NCBI RefSeq assembly: GCF_003053565.1
Contig: NZ_QAXS01000018.1
Span: 1-58,151, forward strand
Origin: Halanaerobium saccharolyticum
GTDB lineage: Bacteria; Bacillota; Halanaerobiia; Halanaerobiales; Halanaerobiaceae
Length of the DNA: 58,151 bases
Reading direction: 5' to 3'
Within the stretch, counting starts at the first letter, position 1. Every line of letters begins with the position of its first letter. Positions 16,915 through 25,856 of the stretch are shown one piece after another. The notes below the pieces were generated by a model. The model was given only the letters and a program-made list of their open reading frames with translations. It ran no database searches and was not told where the DNA came from. A program made the position numbers and the translations under genes.

Positions 16915-17667
16915 CTACTCACTTAAATTGCGAACTATACCATATTTCCTTAAAACTATTAAGTCGGCATCAATTCTGCCACTTGTTTCAGGAGCATAAT
17001 CTACATCGATCAACTCAATGAACTCTGCTGTATAATCTTTTAAAACTCCATTATATTTAACCCATTCACTGCCCTTTTTAAGCTCTAAAATTACTCTTTC
17101 ACCAATATAATCTTCCAGTAGAGGTTCATAAGATGTTTCAACCAGCCCATAAAGTTCATTCTTCATTTTATTAACTTCACGGTCATTACTGCTGATAGCT
17201 GCACCAACAGGTGTTGTTTTAGATAGGTGACTGGTCATTAAATTAAGAATTTCAATAACTGCATCCTTAATGATCTTAAAAAAATTCAAGATCGAACGCC
17301 TGAGTCGGCGCCAGCGGGAAGGATGAAAAGTTTTTTCAAAGTCTTCCTGCCGCAATTTTTTACCTTCCGCTGTTAAATCATGATGATAGCGGACAACTGC
17401 CTGAATGTCTGGATATTCATTTTTATAGAGCAAAAAACTTAAAAACTTTAAGCTCTGTTCATCTTTAATCAACTCTGGATAGTCAAACTTCAGTCCGGAG
17501 CTTTTTAACTTTAATTCTCCCTTGTACTGCTGACCATTTAAAAGTTCTAAAGTAACCATATCATCTCTAAAATCTTTAAGACATTTATCTTTCTTAATTT
17601 TTCTTAAGACAACTGCTACCAGTGCTGAAAGAACAATAAATATAATTGTTATAGTTGTAGCATCCAA
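16915..17667 (-). CDS. Membrane-anchored protein of unknown function
   Basis: I do not recognise this 250-residue protein. Residues 3-22 form one transmembrane helix followed by KIKKDK, so the bulk should be cytoplasmic. It has two short beta-rich segments that look alike: MVTLELLNGQQYKGELKLKS near residue 37 and RVILELKKGSEWVKYNGVLKDYTAEFIELIDV near residue 190. These resemble Sm-like or PRC-like small barrels. Between them lies a basic amphipathic stretch (SRWRRLRRSILNFFKIIKDAV). First gene of the operon with the tautomerase, corA-like, pncB and ADP-ribosylglycohydrolase-like genes. Confidence 0.6.
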   Translation of the reverse strand: MDATTITIIFIVLSALVAVVLRKIKKDKCLKDFRDDMVTLELLNGQQYKGELKLKSSGLKFDYPELIKDEQSLKFLSFLLYKNEYPDIQAVVRYHHDLTAEGKKLRQEDFEKTFHPSRWRRLRRSILNFFKIIKDAVIEILNLMTSHLSKTTPVGAAISSNDREVNKMKNELYGLVETSYEPLLEDYIGERVILELKKGSEWVKYNGVLKDYTAEFIELIDVDYAPETSGRIDADLIVLRKYGIVRNLSE

Positions 17668-17722
17668 GATTTAACCTCCCTGGCCAAATTTTTTCAAGCA
17701 GATTACAAATTAATTTAAAAAT

Positions 17723-18283
17723 TTAGCTGTTATCAATTTCTTTAATCACTCTGGCAGGATTACCACCGACAAAATGATCGGCCGGTACATCTTTAGTTAC
17801 TACTGCTCCAGCTCCAATTACAGCATTATCACCAATTTTTACTCCCGGCTGGATAATAGCTCCTCCACCAATCCAGACATTGTCACCAATCTCGACAGGA
17901 AAACCAAGTTCCCGGCCTGAATTGCGGGCCTTTTCTTCCAGAGGATGTGTGGCAGTATAGATCTGGACTGCCGGTCCCAGCATTACATTATTACCGATAG
18001 TTATTGTATTTACATCAAGTAAAACACAGTTGTGATTAGCATAAAACATTTCACCAATGTTGATATTATAACCATAATCACAGTAAAAATTAGGCTCTAT
18101 GTAGGGTGCCTTATCTGTCTGCAGCAGTTCTTTTAAGACAAGCTTTTTCTTTTCTCCCTCCTGAGGAGCCAGATTATTATACTTATAGCATAATTTTTTT
18201 GCCCTTAATCTATCTGCTGCCAGTTCTTTATCCTGAGGATTGTACATCTCTCCTGCTAACATCTTTTCTTTTTCTGTTTTCAT
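17723..18283 (-). CDS. Maltose/galactoside O-acetyltransferase-type hexapeptide acetyltransferase
   Basis: A 186-residue LacA/Maa-type acetyltransferase, transferring acetyl from acetyl-CoA to a sugar hydroxyl. It has [18 protein letters not shown] at the start, [26 protein letters not shown], the catalytic His in YTATHPLE, and left-handed beta-helix repeats ending [31 protein letters not shown] 18283 is used; the upstream GTG overlaps AAGGTGG. Stands alone. Confidence 0.88.
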   Translation of the reverse strand: MKTEKEKMLAGEMYNPQDKELAADRLRAKKLCYKYNNLAPQEGEKKKLVLKELLQTDKAPYIEPNFYCDYGYNINIGEMFYANHNCVLLDVNTITIGNNVMLGPAVQIYTATHPLEEKARNSGRELGFPVEIGDNVWIGGGAIIQPGVKIGDNAVIGAGAVVTKDVPADHFVGGNPARVIKEIDNS

Positions 18284-18384
18284 AATAACCACCTTTTTTA
18301 TTTATTTGATCACTATATCCATATTTAAACAAAGAGAAAGAAATTCCTCTATTTTGAAAACCTAATTTCTCATCAAATTTTAAT

Positions 18385-18413
18385 TTGTATAAGCTGTAAT
18401 ATTGCTGTAGAAT
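18385..18413 (+). promoter_or_regulatory. Putative htpX promoter
   Basis: TTGTAT (18385-18390), 17-bp spacer, TAGAAT (18408-18413), then 42 bp to the ATG. A reasonable sigma-A promoter; no heat-shock operator (CIRCE or CtsR box) is visible. Confidence 0.5.
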
Positions 18414-18455
18414 TAGATTAGAAATAGATATATTTTACTCTAAGGAGGAGATCTT

Positions 18456-19292
18456 ATGCACCGCACAAAAACATTTTTATTAATGTTTTCTTTAATAATT
18501 GTTTTTATGTTTTTTGGAGGAATGATTGCTGGTGAGGATGGAATTGTGATGGCTTTTGTTTTTGCCCTGGCAATTAACTTAATCAGCTACTGGAACAGTG
18601 ATCAGCTTGCAATTAAAATGACTAAGTCTAAACCTTTAAGTGAGGCTGAAGCACCTGAAATCTACAGAATAGTCCGCAGGCTCAGTCAAAATGCTGAACT
18701 GCCGATGCCAGATATATATTTAACACCGTCAAATCAGCCCAATGCCTTTGCAACCGGTAGAAATCCCGAACATGCAGCTGTTGCTGTTACTCAGGGTTTA
18801 ATTAACTTGTTAAATGAAGATGAATTAGAGGGGGTAATTGCCCACGAGCTGGCCCATGTAAAAAATAGGGATACCCTGATCAGCACCATGGCCGCTGTAA
18901 TGGCGGGAGCACTTGCCTTCTTAGCCAGAATGGGAAGGTTCAGAATGATTTTTGGCGGCCGCCGCAATAATAATGGCGCTGGAGCTTTACTGCAGCTGGT
19001 TGCTATTATCTTTGCTCCGCTGGCAGCTATTTTAATCAAAATGGCGATATCCAGATCAAGAGAGTATATTGCTGATGAAACAGGTGGGAAAATCTCTGGT
19101 AATCCTGAAGGACTGGCCAGCGCTTTAGAAAAGATGGAGCGCTACAGTCAGGGAGGCCAGCCGATGCAGGTTAATGAAGCTGCAGCCCACATGTTTATTT
19201 TAAATCCACTCTCCCGAGAAGGAATGGCTAAATTATTCAGTTCCCATCCACCTACAGCAGAAAGAATAAAAAGACTGCGCCAGGTCAAATAA
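18456..19292 (+). CDS. htpX: Membrane zinc metalloprotease HtpX
   Basis: HtpX is an M48 membrane protease that degrades damaged membrane proteins. The 278-residue protein has two N-terminal helices (about residues 7-46), the zinc motif HELAHVKNRDTL, two more hydrophobic stretches, and EYIADETGG supplying the third ligand. The end has SSHPPTAERIKRL, also typical. AGGAGG lies upstream of ATG 18456. Monocistronic, ends in a clean terminator. Confidence 0.93.
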   Translation: MHRTKTFLLMFSLIIVFMFFGGMIAGEDGIVMAFVFALAINLISYWNSDQLAIKMTKSKPLSEAEAPEIYRIVRRLSQNAELPMPDIYLTPSNQPNAFATGRNPEHAAVAVTQGLINLLNEDELEGVIAHELAHVKNRDTLISTMAAVMAGALAFLARMGRFRMIFGGRRNNNGAGALLQLVAIIFAPLAAILIKMAISRSREYIADETGGKISGNPEGLASALEKMERYSQGGQPMQVNEAAAHMFILNPLSREGMAKLFSSHPPTAERIKRLRQVK

Positions 19293-19322
19293 TACAGTAA
19301 ATTATTTTATCCAAAAATAGTT

Positions 19323-19370
19323 AAAGCCATAAATCTTCTGCAAAAACAGAAAATTTATGGCTTTCTTTTT
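19323..19370 (+). terminator. htpX terminator
   Basis: AAAGCCATAAAT (19323-19334) pairs with ATTTATGGCTTT (19353-19364), 12 bp, followed by CTTTTT. Confidence 0.85.
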
Positions 19371-19442
19371 ATCAAATTATTCATACCAGTGGTTAACATC
19401 ATAGCGGCCGCTGAAAAAACAGCCTGCATTTGTTGTAATTTT

Positions 19443-20930
19443 TTATGATTTCCAGGCTTTAGGATTTAAAAGAATAATTAGAGGTATTATTTCTAACCTG
19501 CCGGCAATCATTCCCACTATATGTACTATCTTAACAATTGGAGATAGATCTGCCAGCTTGTTGACAGAGATAAAGGAAGGTCCAATATTGCCAACTGCTG
19601 AAAACATAGTTGAATAAGCTTCCCAGCTGCTTAAATCAGAAAATAAGGCGGTTATAATTCCGCCGGCTGCAATTAAAAAGAGCCAGAATGAAAATAAGCC
19701 AGTTAATTTAAAGATCTCATCTTTGTCCAGAATCTGCTTATCTATAGTTACCGGCAGCACAGCATGAGCCGGGTAATAAATTTTTTTGATATCCCTCTTA
19801 AAAAGTCTCCCCAAAATTTTAATTCTCATTACTTTAATTCCACCAGAAGTAGAACCAACACTTCCTCCAATCAGCATTAAAAGCAGAAAAAACATTTTAG
19901 CTGCAGCAGGAAAAAAGCTGGAATTTATATTTTCAGTGCTAAAACCAGTTGTCGTTAATAAAGCAGTAATCTGAAAAAGACTTTTCCTAAAAATTTCTTC
20001 AGCAGAACTGTCAGCTGTCTTTAAAACAATTACCGCGGCTGAAATTATGACTGCTGAATATATTATTATTTTAGAATATGTTTTAAATTCACTGTTATTG
20101 ATAACTCCTTTATAATCACCAGTGAAAAGACGGTAGTGTAGAAGGAAATTGACTCCTCCTAAGAACATAAAAAAGATAATAACATATTCGATTAAAATAT
20201 AGTTTTCAAAACCGCTGGCAGCAAAATGACCAATACTCTGATCATAGTGCGAGAAACCTCCAGTAGAAATAGTAGTGAAGCTGTGGGTTAAGGCATCAAA
20301 AAAACTCAAACCCAGCAGTTTTAGAATTACTGTTTCTGCAATAATAAATAAAATATAAATGCCCCAGAGAATTTTAACTGTTCTAAATATATTGGGAACC
20401 GGTCTGGAAACATTAAATTTATGTCCTTCTGCACTAAAAAACTGCCAGGTCTCTCCTCCTGCGCGACTGGCAATCAGCAGGAAAAAAGTTAAAATTCCCA
20501 GTCCACCAAGAAACTGCATTAAGCTGCGCCAGAAAATAATAGACTTCGGCAGCAGATTGAGACCACTAAAAACTGTAAGCCCAGCAGAAGTAAAACCAGC
20601 AGTTGACTCAAATAAGGCATCGATGAATGTCTTTTCAATTCCAATTATAAAAGGTAGGGCACCAAATAGAGAGACAACAATCCAGCTGAAAGCACAGAGC
20701 AGCATTGCAGTAGTCAGATTTATTTCAATCTTATTTTTCTGAGCCAGAGCTCTTAGCAGAAAAGCAGCAAGCAGAGTAAATAAAATTGCAAAGTAATATG
20801 CCTGATATAATTGATTTCCTTCATTATATAATAGAGAGATGATTAAAGGAATAATCAACATCGGCACCAGTAAAAATAAGAGGTGGCTTAGATAATATGT
20901 AATTGTATTTAAGCGGCTTGATTTAAGCAA
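19443..20930 (-). CDS. trkH: Trk/Ktr-type potassium transporter membrane subunit
   Basis: A 495-residue TrkH/KtrB protein that takes up potassium. It has four pore-like loops, of which FESTAGFTSAGLT, FTTISTGGFSHYDQSIG, LLTTTGFST and FSAVGNIGPSF are visible, each with a central Gly, and GGSVGSTSGGIKVMRI between them. No trkA gene is adjacent, so the regulatory subunit must be elsewhere. The frame starts at ATG 20957, but a TATAAT (20966-20971) ends nine bases before it and AGGAGG lies inside (20939-20944). The TTG at 20930, eight bases past AGGAGG, is therefore the likelier start. Confidence 0.87.
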   Translation of the reverse strand: MLKSSRLNTITYYLSHLLFLLVPMLIIPLIISLLYNEGNQLYQAYYFAILFTLLAAFLLRALAQKNKIEINLTTAMLLCAFSWIVVSLFGALPFIIGIEKTFIDALFESTAGFTSAGLTVFSGLNLLPKSIIFWRSLMQFLGGLGILTFFLLIASRAGGETWQFFSAEGHKFNVSRPVPNIFRTVKILWGIYILFIIAETVILKLLGLSFFDALTHSFTTISTGGFSHYDQSIGHFAASGFENYILIEYVIIFFMFLGGVNFLLHYRLFTGDYKGVINNSEFKTYSKIIIYSAVIISAAVIVLKTADSSAEEIFRKSLFQITALLTTTGFSTENINSSFFPAAAKMFFLLLMLIGGSVGSTSGGIKVMRIKILGRLFKRDIKKIYYPAHAVLPVTIDKQILDKDEIFKLTGLFSFWLFLIAAGGIITALFSDLSSWEAYSTMFSAVGNIGPSFISVNKLADLSPIVKIVHIVGMIAGRLEIIPLIILLNPKAWKS

Positions 20931-20965
20931 TGACTTTTCCTCCTCTAATAAAAACATCTAATATC

Positions 20966-20995
20966 ATTATACAGGTTATCAATCAATATCAGCAA
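20966..20995 (-). promoter_or_regulatory. trkH promoter
   Basis: TTGCTG (20990-20995), 18-bp spacer, TATAAT (20966-20971) on the minus strand. Predicted transcription starts at about the upstream ATG, which supports the internal TTG start. Confidence 0.55.
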
Positions 20996-21076
20996 GCTTT
21001 TGCAAAATATTTCAAGACAAAAACCAATTAATTTTTGTAAAATAAAATACAATTAATCTAAAAATGAAGTTCTCCC

Positions 21077-21138
21077 TTGACTATTTAAAGCAAATCATAT
21101 ATTATATTTATAGTACTTAATAGTAATGATTACTATTA
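21077..21138 (+). promoter_or_regulatory. dps promoter with Fur/PerR-type operator
   Basis: TTGACT (21077-21082) and TATTAT (21100-21105) are separated by 17 bp. Downstream lies a perfect 10-1-10 palindrome (21118-21138), TAATAGTAAT-G-ATTACTATTA. Its 7-1-7 core TAGTAAT-G-ATTACTA has the shape of Fur-family boxes; before dps, PerR (peroxide) is the most likely member. Confidence 0.65.
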
Positions 21139-21165
21139 CTAATAATATAACAGGAGGAATTTATA

Positions 21166-21600
21166 ATGAAAGATTACAAAAAAATGAACACTTATTTAGC
21201 AAACCTGGCAGTTTTAAACACAAAATTACACAATTTACACTGGAATGTTGAGGGTAAACAGTTTATGCAGGTTCATAACTTTACAGAAGAACTTTACGAT
21301 GATTTCTTTGAAAAGTATGATGAGGTTGCAGAGATTATGAAAATGAAAGGTGAATTTCCGCTGGTAAAGCTAAGTGAATACCAGGAAGCTGCAACAGTTG
21401 AAGAATTAGATTCTAAAAAATATGGGGTAGATGAAGTATTAAATGAGGTTTTAGCTGATTTAAAAGAAATGAAAAAATTAGCTACAGAAATCAGAAATGA
21501 TGCTGATCAAGTTGGTGACTTCGAAGTTGTTGGGGCCTTTGAAGATCATGTAGCTGGCTACAGTCAGAACATCTGGTTTGTGAGATCTATTTTAGCATAA
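21166..21600 (+). CDS. dps: Dps-family ferritin-like DNA-protection protein
   Basis: Dps forms a 12-subunit cage that oxidises Fe(II) with hydrogen peroxide. The 144-residue protein has the ferroxidase residues in TKLHNLHWNVEGKQFMQVH (His, His, Trp) and EELYDDFFEKYDEVAEIM, and the family ending SQNIWFVRSILA. AGGAGG precedes ATG 21166. The promoter carries a Fur/PerR-like palindrome, which fits peroxide control in an anaerobe. Confidence 0.9.
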   Translation: MKDYKKMNTYLANLAVLNTKLHNLHWNVEGKQFMQVHNFTEELYDDFFEKYDEVAEIMKMKGEFPLVKLSEYQEAATVEELDSKKYGVDEVLNEVLADLKEMKKLATEIRNDADQVGDFEVVGAFEDHVAGYSQNIWFVRSILA

Positions 21601-21622
21601 TTGAAACTTAATTTAGATTAGT

Positions 21623-21650
21623 AAAGCCAGGGGATATCCCCTGGCTTTTT
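21623..21650. terminator. dps terminator, possibly bidirectional
   Basis: AAAGCCAGGGG and CCCCTGGCTTT (21623-21648) pair perfectly around ATAT, with T-runs on both strands. It can serve dps and the convergent lipoprotein gene. Confidence 0.85.
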
Positions 21651-21693
21651 CTATTTCTTAAACTAATCAAAATCTATTTTTAACTCCAAAAAT

Positions 21694-22233
21694 TTAATTT
21701 CTGATTTCTATACTGCCAGTAACTTCACTATCTTCTGTAATTTCGGCTGAATCCTGATATTCTTCAGCTGCATAATAAATATTCCCTTCAACAGTTCCAT
21801 CATAAAGAGTAAATCCATTTGCCTCCACAATAATATCTCCTACAAATGTCCCTGCCTGAAAGCGTGTGTTTGGACTTTTGATAATCATTTCTGGGGCTGT
21901 AATTGTATATCTATCTGTTATATTACGCTCATCATCCTGAGCATAAGCTGCTATTTTTCTGTAGAGATCATTTTCTGAATCACCACCATTATAGAACTCA
22001 CCTTCAACTGTTATTGCTTCTTCAAAAGTTAAATCATTCAAAGCTGCTATGATCCAGCTGCCATCAGAACTAATTGCTTCCCTAAATGCTGCTTCTTCAC
22101 TTACAATTGAAGCTGTCGTTACCGTATCAGCAGCCTGTTCCTCCTCGGCTGCCTGCTCAGAATCACCCGAACATGCCGCAAGACCAAAAAGTGACAAAAG
22201 AACAATTAAAATAAATATTACTTTTTTCTTCAC
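21694..22233 (-). CDS. Lipoprotein of unknown function with beta-helix-like repeats
   Basis: A 179-residue lipoprotein: signal peptide with lipobox LAAC (Cys21), an acidic linker (EQAAEEEQAAD), then hydrophobic-alternating segments that resemble polymer-forming or pectin-lyase-like folds (WIIAALNDLTFEEAITVEGEFY, FVGDIIVEANGFTLYDGTVEGNIYY, SEVTGSIEIRN). I do not recognise the family. Start GTG 22233 behind AGGAGG. It lies 66 bp downstream of csoR on the same strand with no terminator between, so it may belong to the copper operon. Confidence 0.65.
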   Translation of the reverse strand: MKKKVIFILIVLLSLFGLAACSGDSEQAAEEEQAADTVTTASIVSEEAAFREAISSDGSWIIAALNDLTFEEAITVEGEFYNGGDSENDLYRKIAAYAQDDERNITDRYTITAPEMIIKSPNTRFQAGTFVGDIIVEANGFTLYDGTVEGNIYYAAEEYQDSAEITEDSEVTGSIEIRN

Positions 22234-22298
22234 TGCTTATTCCTCCTTAATTAAATAATGACAAAATTAAAATAGTCGTTTTTGTGCTAATTAATCTC

Positions 22299-22574
22299 TT
22301 AGTCAGTAAACTTGGCCAGCACATCCATCAGTTCATCAATAATCTCATCGCCCTCTTCATTTTTGACTGCTCTCTGAACACAGCCGTGGACATGTTTGTC
22401 TAAAATCTTAAGTCCAACTTTTTTGAGCCCACCCTGAACAGCATTTATCTGATGCAGGATATCAACACAGTACTTTTCTTCATCGACCATTCGCTGTAGA
22501 CCACGGACCTGACCTTCTATTCTTCTTAAACGAGTTATCAGCTCTTTTTTATCCAGATCACATAAGGAATTCAT
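22299..22574 (-). CDS. csoR: CsoR copper-sensing repressor
   Basis: A 91-residue all-helical repressor. From ATG 22574 the Cu(I) ligands fall at Cys36, His61 and Cys65 (EKYCVDILHQI; DKHVHGC), the same numbering as in the M. tuberculosis CsoR. Arg15 and the RRIEGQVRGLQRMV helix form the DNA-facing surface. CsoR binds its operator without copper and releases it when Cu(I) is bound. Five CsoR-type operators lie in this window. The gene follows copA by 58 bp and ends the copZ-LDCC-copA-csoR array. GGGAGG precedes the ATG. Confidence 0.93.
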   Translation of the reverse strand: MNSLCDLDKKELITRLRRIEGQVRGLQRMVDEEKYCVDILHQINAVQGGLKKVGLKILDKHVHGCVQRAVKNEEGDEIIDELMDVLAKFTD

Positions 22575-22632
22575 CAAATCCCTCCCAATTCTTCTATTTA
22601 ATTATATCATATCAAATAACTAATAATCTATT

Positions 22633-25119
22633 TTATTTATAATCAGCCTGCACATTTTCACTTCTTAAAAGGTTGGCATTAGTCACAACACTGATTGAAC
22701 TTGTAGCCATTGCCATTTCAGCAATAACAGGATGTAATAGTCCCATAATTGCAACCGGAATCGCAATGAGGTTGTAAAAGAAAGCCCAGAACAAGTTCTG
22801 TTTGATCTTCTTAAAGGTTGCTCGAGATAGTTTAACTGCTGTAATGACTGAAGATAGATCTCCCCGCACCAGAGTGATATCTGAAGATTCAATTGCAATA
22901 TCAGTCCCGGTACCAATTGCAATTCCAACATTGGCCTGAGTTAAGGCCGGTGCATCATTGATACCATCACCAACCATGGCAATAATTCCAAATTGAGACT
23001 GCAGTTCTTTAACCTTATCTACCTTACCATCTGGCAGAACTTCTGCCACTACATGGTCGATTCCTACTTCTCTGGCAATAGCTTCAGCTGTACGCTGATT
23101 ATCACCGGTGATCATTGCTGTTTTTAAACCTAATTTTTTAAGTTCGGCAATTGCTTTAACTGAATCTTCTTTTAAAGCATCTGCCACAGCAACTATTCCC
23201 AGCATCTGACCATCTGCTGCAGCCAGCATTGCTGTTTTGGCTTCGTTTTCCAGCCTTTTTAGTTCAGCTTCAAAACTGGAGGTGTCTATTCCTGCTTCTT
23301 CCATCAGTTTTCTACTGCCGACTAGAATTTCTTTGCCTTCAACTTCTGCCTTAACCCCTTTACCGGTAACAGAATTAAAGTTTTTAATTTCTTTTACTTC
23401 AATTTCTCTATCTTTTGCTCCTCTAACTATTGCTTCTCCCAGTGGATGTTCAGAACCTGCTTCTACACTTGCAGCCAGCTGTAGTAATTTTTCTTCGCTG
23501 CTTTTTTCGGCTGCTATTAAATCTGTTACTTCCGGCTTACCTTTAGTAATGGTTCCTGTCTTATCAAAAACAATTGTGTGTACATCCTTCATAGTCTGGA
23601 TTGCCTCACCTTTACGGATTAAAACTCCATTTTCAGCTCCAATTCCACTTCCAACCATCAGAGCAGTTGGAGTTGCCAGCCCTAAAGCACAGGGACAGGC
23701 TATAACTAAAACGGCAATTGTTGCGAAAATTGCCAGGGTAAATGTTCCAAGTGTTGGATCAACCCAGGGCAGAAAAGATTGAGCCCAGAAGCCAACTTCT
23801 CTTAATGCATCAGGAAAGATCAGCCATAATCCAAAGGTCGAGACTGCTATAACTAAAACAGTTGGCACAAAAATCCCTGTAATTTTATCAGCAAATTCCT
23901 GGATCGGAACCTTAGTTCCCTGAGCTTCCTCTACCATCTTAACTACCTGTGAGAGGAAGGTATCCTTTCCAACTTTAGTTGCCTTTACTTTGATCAATCC
24001 ATTTTGATTAACTGTAGCACCGATTACTTCATCACCGTTTGTTCTTTCAACAGGCATTGATTCACCAGTTGCCATTGACTCATCAACAGTTGTCTTTCCT
24101 TCAACTATTTCTCCGTCAGTAGGTATTTTTTCTCCCGGTTTAACCAGCATAATATCACCAGGCTGTACATCTTCAATTGCAACTTCCTTTTCTTCACCAG
24201 CTTCAATAATTGTTGCAGTTTTTGCTCCCAGTTCCAGTAATTTTCTGATTGCCTGAGAAGCTCTGCCTTTTGCGGTTTCTTCTATATAGCGACCGGTTAA
24301 ATGAAAGGCCATAATCATAGCTGAAACTCCAGCATAATTAGCAATCGGAGTAAAAAATACTGCCGGACCGGTTATAAAGGCTGCTCCAGTACCCATTGCG
24401 ATTAAAACATCCATATTGGCACTGCCGTGGCTGACTGCTCTATAGGCAGTTATAAAAGTTTTGCGTCCAAAAACAAAAAGTGGTGGAATTGCTAAAACAA
24501 TCATTCCTAAATTAAAAATCTGCATATTAGGCCAGGCAACCCCAAAGAACATCTCCGGAATCATCCAGAGCATGATTGGAATTGTAAAAGCCCAGGTACC
24601 CCACATTTTTTTCTTTGCTTCCTTAACTTTTTTCATATCATCACTGAGTTCGTCCTCAGCATTTTCACGACTTTTATCTGTTTCTTCATCTTCAAAACTG
24701 AGCAGTTCATAACCAGAATTCTTAACAATTTCTCTAAAGTCATTTTTGCTTAAGACTTCTGGATTATATTCTACACTGCCTTTTTCAGTTGCAATATTAA
24801 CATTTGCCTCGTAAATACCTTCACTTTTATTTAAAGCCTTTTCTACAGCTGCTGAACAGCTGGCACAGGTCATTCCACCTATCTTAAAAGAAGTCTTTGC
24901 CTTTTCTTCTTTAACACCATAACCACTATTTTTAACAACCTCAATTAATTGCTCTCTGCTGCTTTGAGCTGGATCAAAAGTTATATAAGCTTTTTCAGCA
25001 GCAAAATTAACCTGTGCTTCAGTGACTCCTTCAGCTTTATTTAGAGCTTTTTCTACTGCTTGAGCACAGCTGGCACAGCTCATATCCTGTATTTTTAAAG
25101 TTATTTTCTTATTCGCCAT
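22633..25119 (-). CDS. copA: Copper-exporting P1B-1 ATPase CopA
   Basis: An 828-residue Cu(I) efflux pump. Two N-terminal HMA domains each have CASC (Cys15/18 and Cys85/88). Then come eight membrane helices with TGES in the actuator, CPC in helix 6 ([11 protein letters not shown]), DKTGT phosphorylation site, SEHPLGEAI (HP motif), [10 protein letters not shown] and [15 protein letters not shown] near the end follows the Met/Ser helix that CopA uses. GGAGGTG precedes the ATG. It lies between the LDCC protein gene and csoR. Confidence 0.96.
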   Translation of the reverse strand: MANKKITLKIQDMSCASCAQAVEKALNKAEGVTEAQVNFAAEKAYITFDPAQSSREQLIEVVKNSGYGVKEEKAKTSFKIGGMTCASCSAAVEKALNKSEGIYEANVNIATEKGSVEYNPEVLSKNDFREIVKNSGYELLSFEDEETDKSRENAEDELSDDMKKVKEAKKKMWGTWAFTIPIMLWMIPEMFFGVAWPNMQIFNLGMIVLAIPPLFVFGRKTFITAYRAVSHGSANMDVLIAMGTGAAFITGPAVFFTPIANYAGVSAMIMAFHLTGRYIEETAKGRASQAIRKLLELGAKTATIIEAGEEKEVAIEDVQPGDIMLVKPGEKIPTDGEIVEGKTTVDESMATGESMPVERTNGDEVIGATVNQNGLIKVKATKVGKDTFLSQVVKMVEEAQGTKVPIQEFADKITGIFVPTVLVIAVSTFGLWLIFPDALREVGFWAQSFLPWVDPTLGTFTLAIFATIAVLVIACPCALGLATPTALMVGSGIGAENGVLIRKGEAIQTMKDVHTIVFDKTGTITKGKPEVTDLIAAEKSSEEKLLQLAASVEAGSEHPLGEAIVRGAKDREIEVKEIKNFNSVTGKGVKAEVEGKEILVGSRKLMEEAGIDTSSFEAELKRLENEAKTAMLAAADGQMLGIVAVADALKEDSVKAIAELKKLGLKTAMITGDNQRTAEAIAREVGIDHVVAEVLPDGKVDKVKELQSQFGIIAMVGDGINDAPALTQANVGIAIGTGTDIAIESSDITLVRGDLSSVITAVKLSRATFKKIKQNLFWAFFYNLIAIPVAIMGLLHPVIAEMAMATSSISVVTNANLLRSENVQADYK

Positions 25120-25180
25120 TATTCTGCACCTCCATTAAGATTATATAAATTATTTCTAAAATAATATCCAGCTAATAAAT

Positions 25181-25318
25181 CTACTTTCCATTTTCTTTTT
25201 TTGTTTTTCCATCACCACAGCAGTCCGGTACATCATCTCCATACTGCTTCTCGTTGGCGGAAGCAAGTTTGTCAACAAAGTTCTGCCACCAGCTTTTTTG
25301 GTTTTTATTCTGAGCCAT
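25181..25318 (-). CDS. LDCC-motif small putative metal-binding protein (45 residues)
   Basis: A small gene in the copZ-copA gap: ATG 25318 preceded by GAGGAGG. The product starts MAQNKNQKSWWQNFVDKLAS and continues ANEKQYGDDVPDCCGDGK to a Lys-rich end. The -DCCG- pair after a short amphipathic helix matches the small LDCC putative metal-binding proteins I recall in Clostridia and relatives (here PDCC). A different minus-strand frame covering 25156-25341 also stays open but has no comparable motif. Its place between copZ and copA suggests Cu(I) handling, perhaps as a thiol donor or copper carrier. Confidence 0.75.
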   Translation of the reverse strand: MAQNKNQKSWWQNFVDKLASANEKQYGDDVPDCCGDGKTKKENGK

Positions 25319-25526
25319 CTTGTATCCTCCTCAAAATACATAATATATTAATTCTATAAGTACAATTAATTTATCACTTAAACTTCTAAAAGCAAATTCG
25401 TGCAGCTCTAATATATTTACGTAATTTCAATTTATTACTCTTTTAATTGTCGGTTGAAACGAAGAATTTTTTTCAAGATAGGAATTAAGTAGTTTGTTTA
25501 TTAAAAACGAAAGAATTAAAAAAATA

Positions 25527-25541
25527 TACCCCTACCATGTA
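25527..25541. promoter_or_regulatory. CsoR-type operator between copZ and the LDCC gene
   Basis: TACCCCTACCATGTA on the plus strand, the same 15-bp form as the operator before copB. No strong -35/-10 pair is visible just upstream on the minus strand. ATATAC and GTATAT around it could also form a weak hairpin followed by a T-run, so a terminator role after copZ is an alternative. The rest of 25319-25565 is AT-rich without other features I can support. Confidence 0.6.
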
Positions 25542-25565
25542 TATTAAGATTAAAATTTTTTAAAT

Positions 25566-25775
25566 TTATTTGGTCTTTATATACTCGTAGCCAGCTTCTT
25601 CAACAGCTGCTTTAAATTCAGCTTCTGCTACTTCTTTTTCTAATTCTACAACTGCCTCACCTTTATCAGCATCAGCTGCTGCAGAAATAACACCATCAAT
25701 CTTTTCTAATTCTTTTACAGTATGCATCTCACAGTGTTCACAGGACATACCTTCTATAATAATAGTTTTTTTCAT
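25566..25775 (-). CDS. copZ: CopZ-like copper chaperone (HMA domain)
   Basis: A 69-residue HMA protein with MSCEHCE (CxxC at residues 12-15), a ferredoxin-like fold of the Atx1/CopZ type. It carries Cu(I) to CopA. The extra His in CEHCEMH is a common copper-chaperone variant. AAGGAGAT lies upstream of ATG 25775. Its promoter (25801-25850) has a CsoR-type operator. A second, diverged HMA protein is encoded at 27383-27598. Confidence 0.88.
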   Translation of the reverse strand: MKKTIIIEGMSCEHCEMHTVKELEKIDGVISAAADADKGEAVVELEKEVAEAEFKAAVEEAGYEYIKTK

Positions 25776-25800
25776 TTTTTAACATCTCCTTTATACGCTA

Positions 25801-25850
25801 TACATGTAAGGGGTATAATTAATGATAGCATCACCAACTAACTTTGTCAA
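25801..25850 (-). promoter_or_regulatory. CsoR-type regulated promoter of copZ
   Basis: On the minus strand TTGACA (25845-25850), 17-bp spacer, TATCAT (25822-25827), then the operator TACCCCTTACATGTA (25801-25815), here in the opposite orientation to the other promoters. The -35 lies seven bases past the methyltransferase stop. Confidence 0.8.
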
Positions 25851-25856
25851 GATTAG

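Noticed and set aside
19381-19442. In-frame continuation after the trkH stop (TNAGCFFSGRYDVNHWYE)
   Set aside because: Looks protein-like but has only 20 codons, no start and lies next to the htpX terminator; could be chance.
23237-23782. 181-codon plus-strand frame inside copA
   Set aside because: Antisense shadow of the conserved ATPase core; Ser-rich, no motif.
25156-25341. 61-codon minus-strand frame
   Set aside because: It overlaps the LDCC small gene in another frame; the LDCC frame has the ribosome binding site and a recognisable motif.
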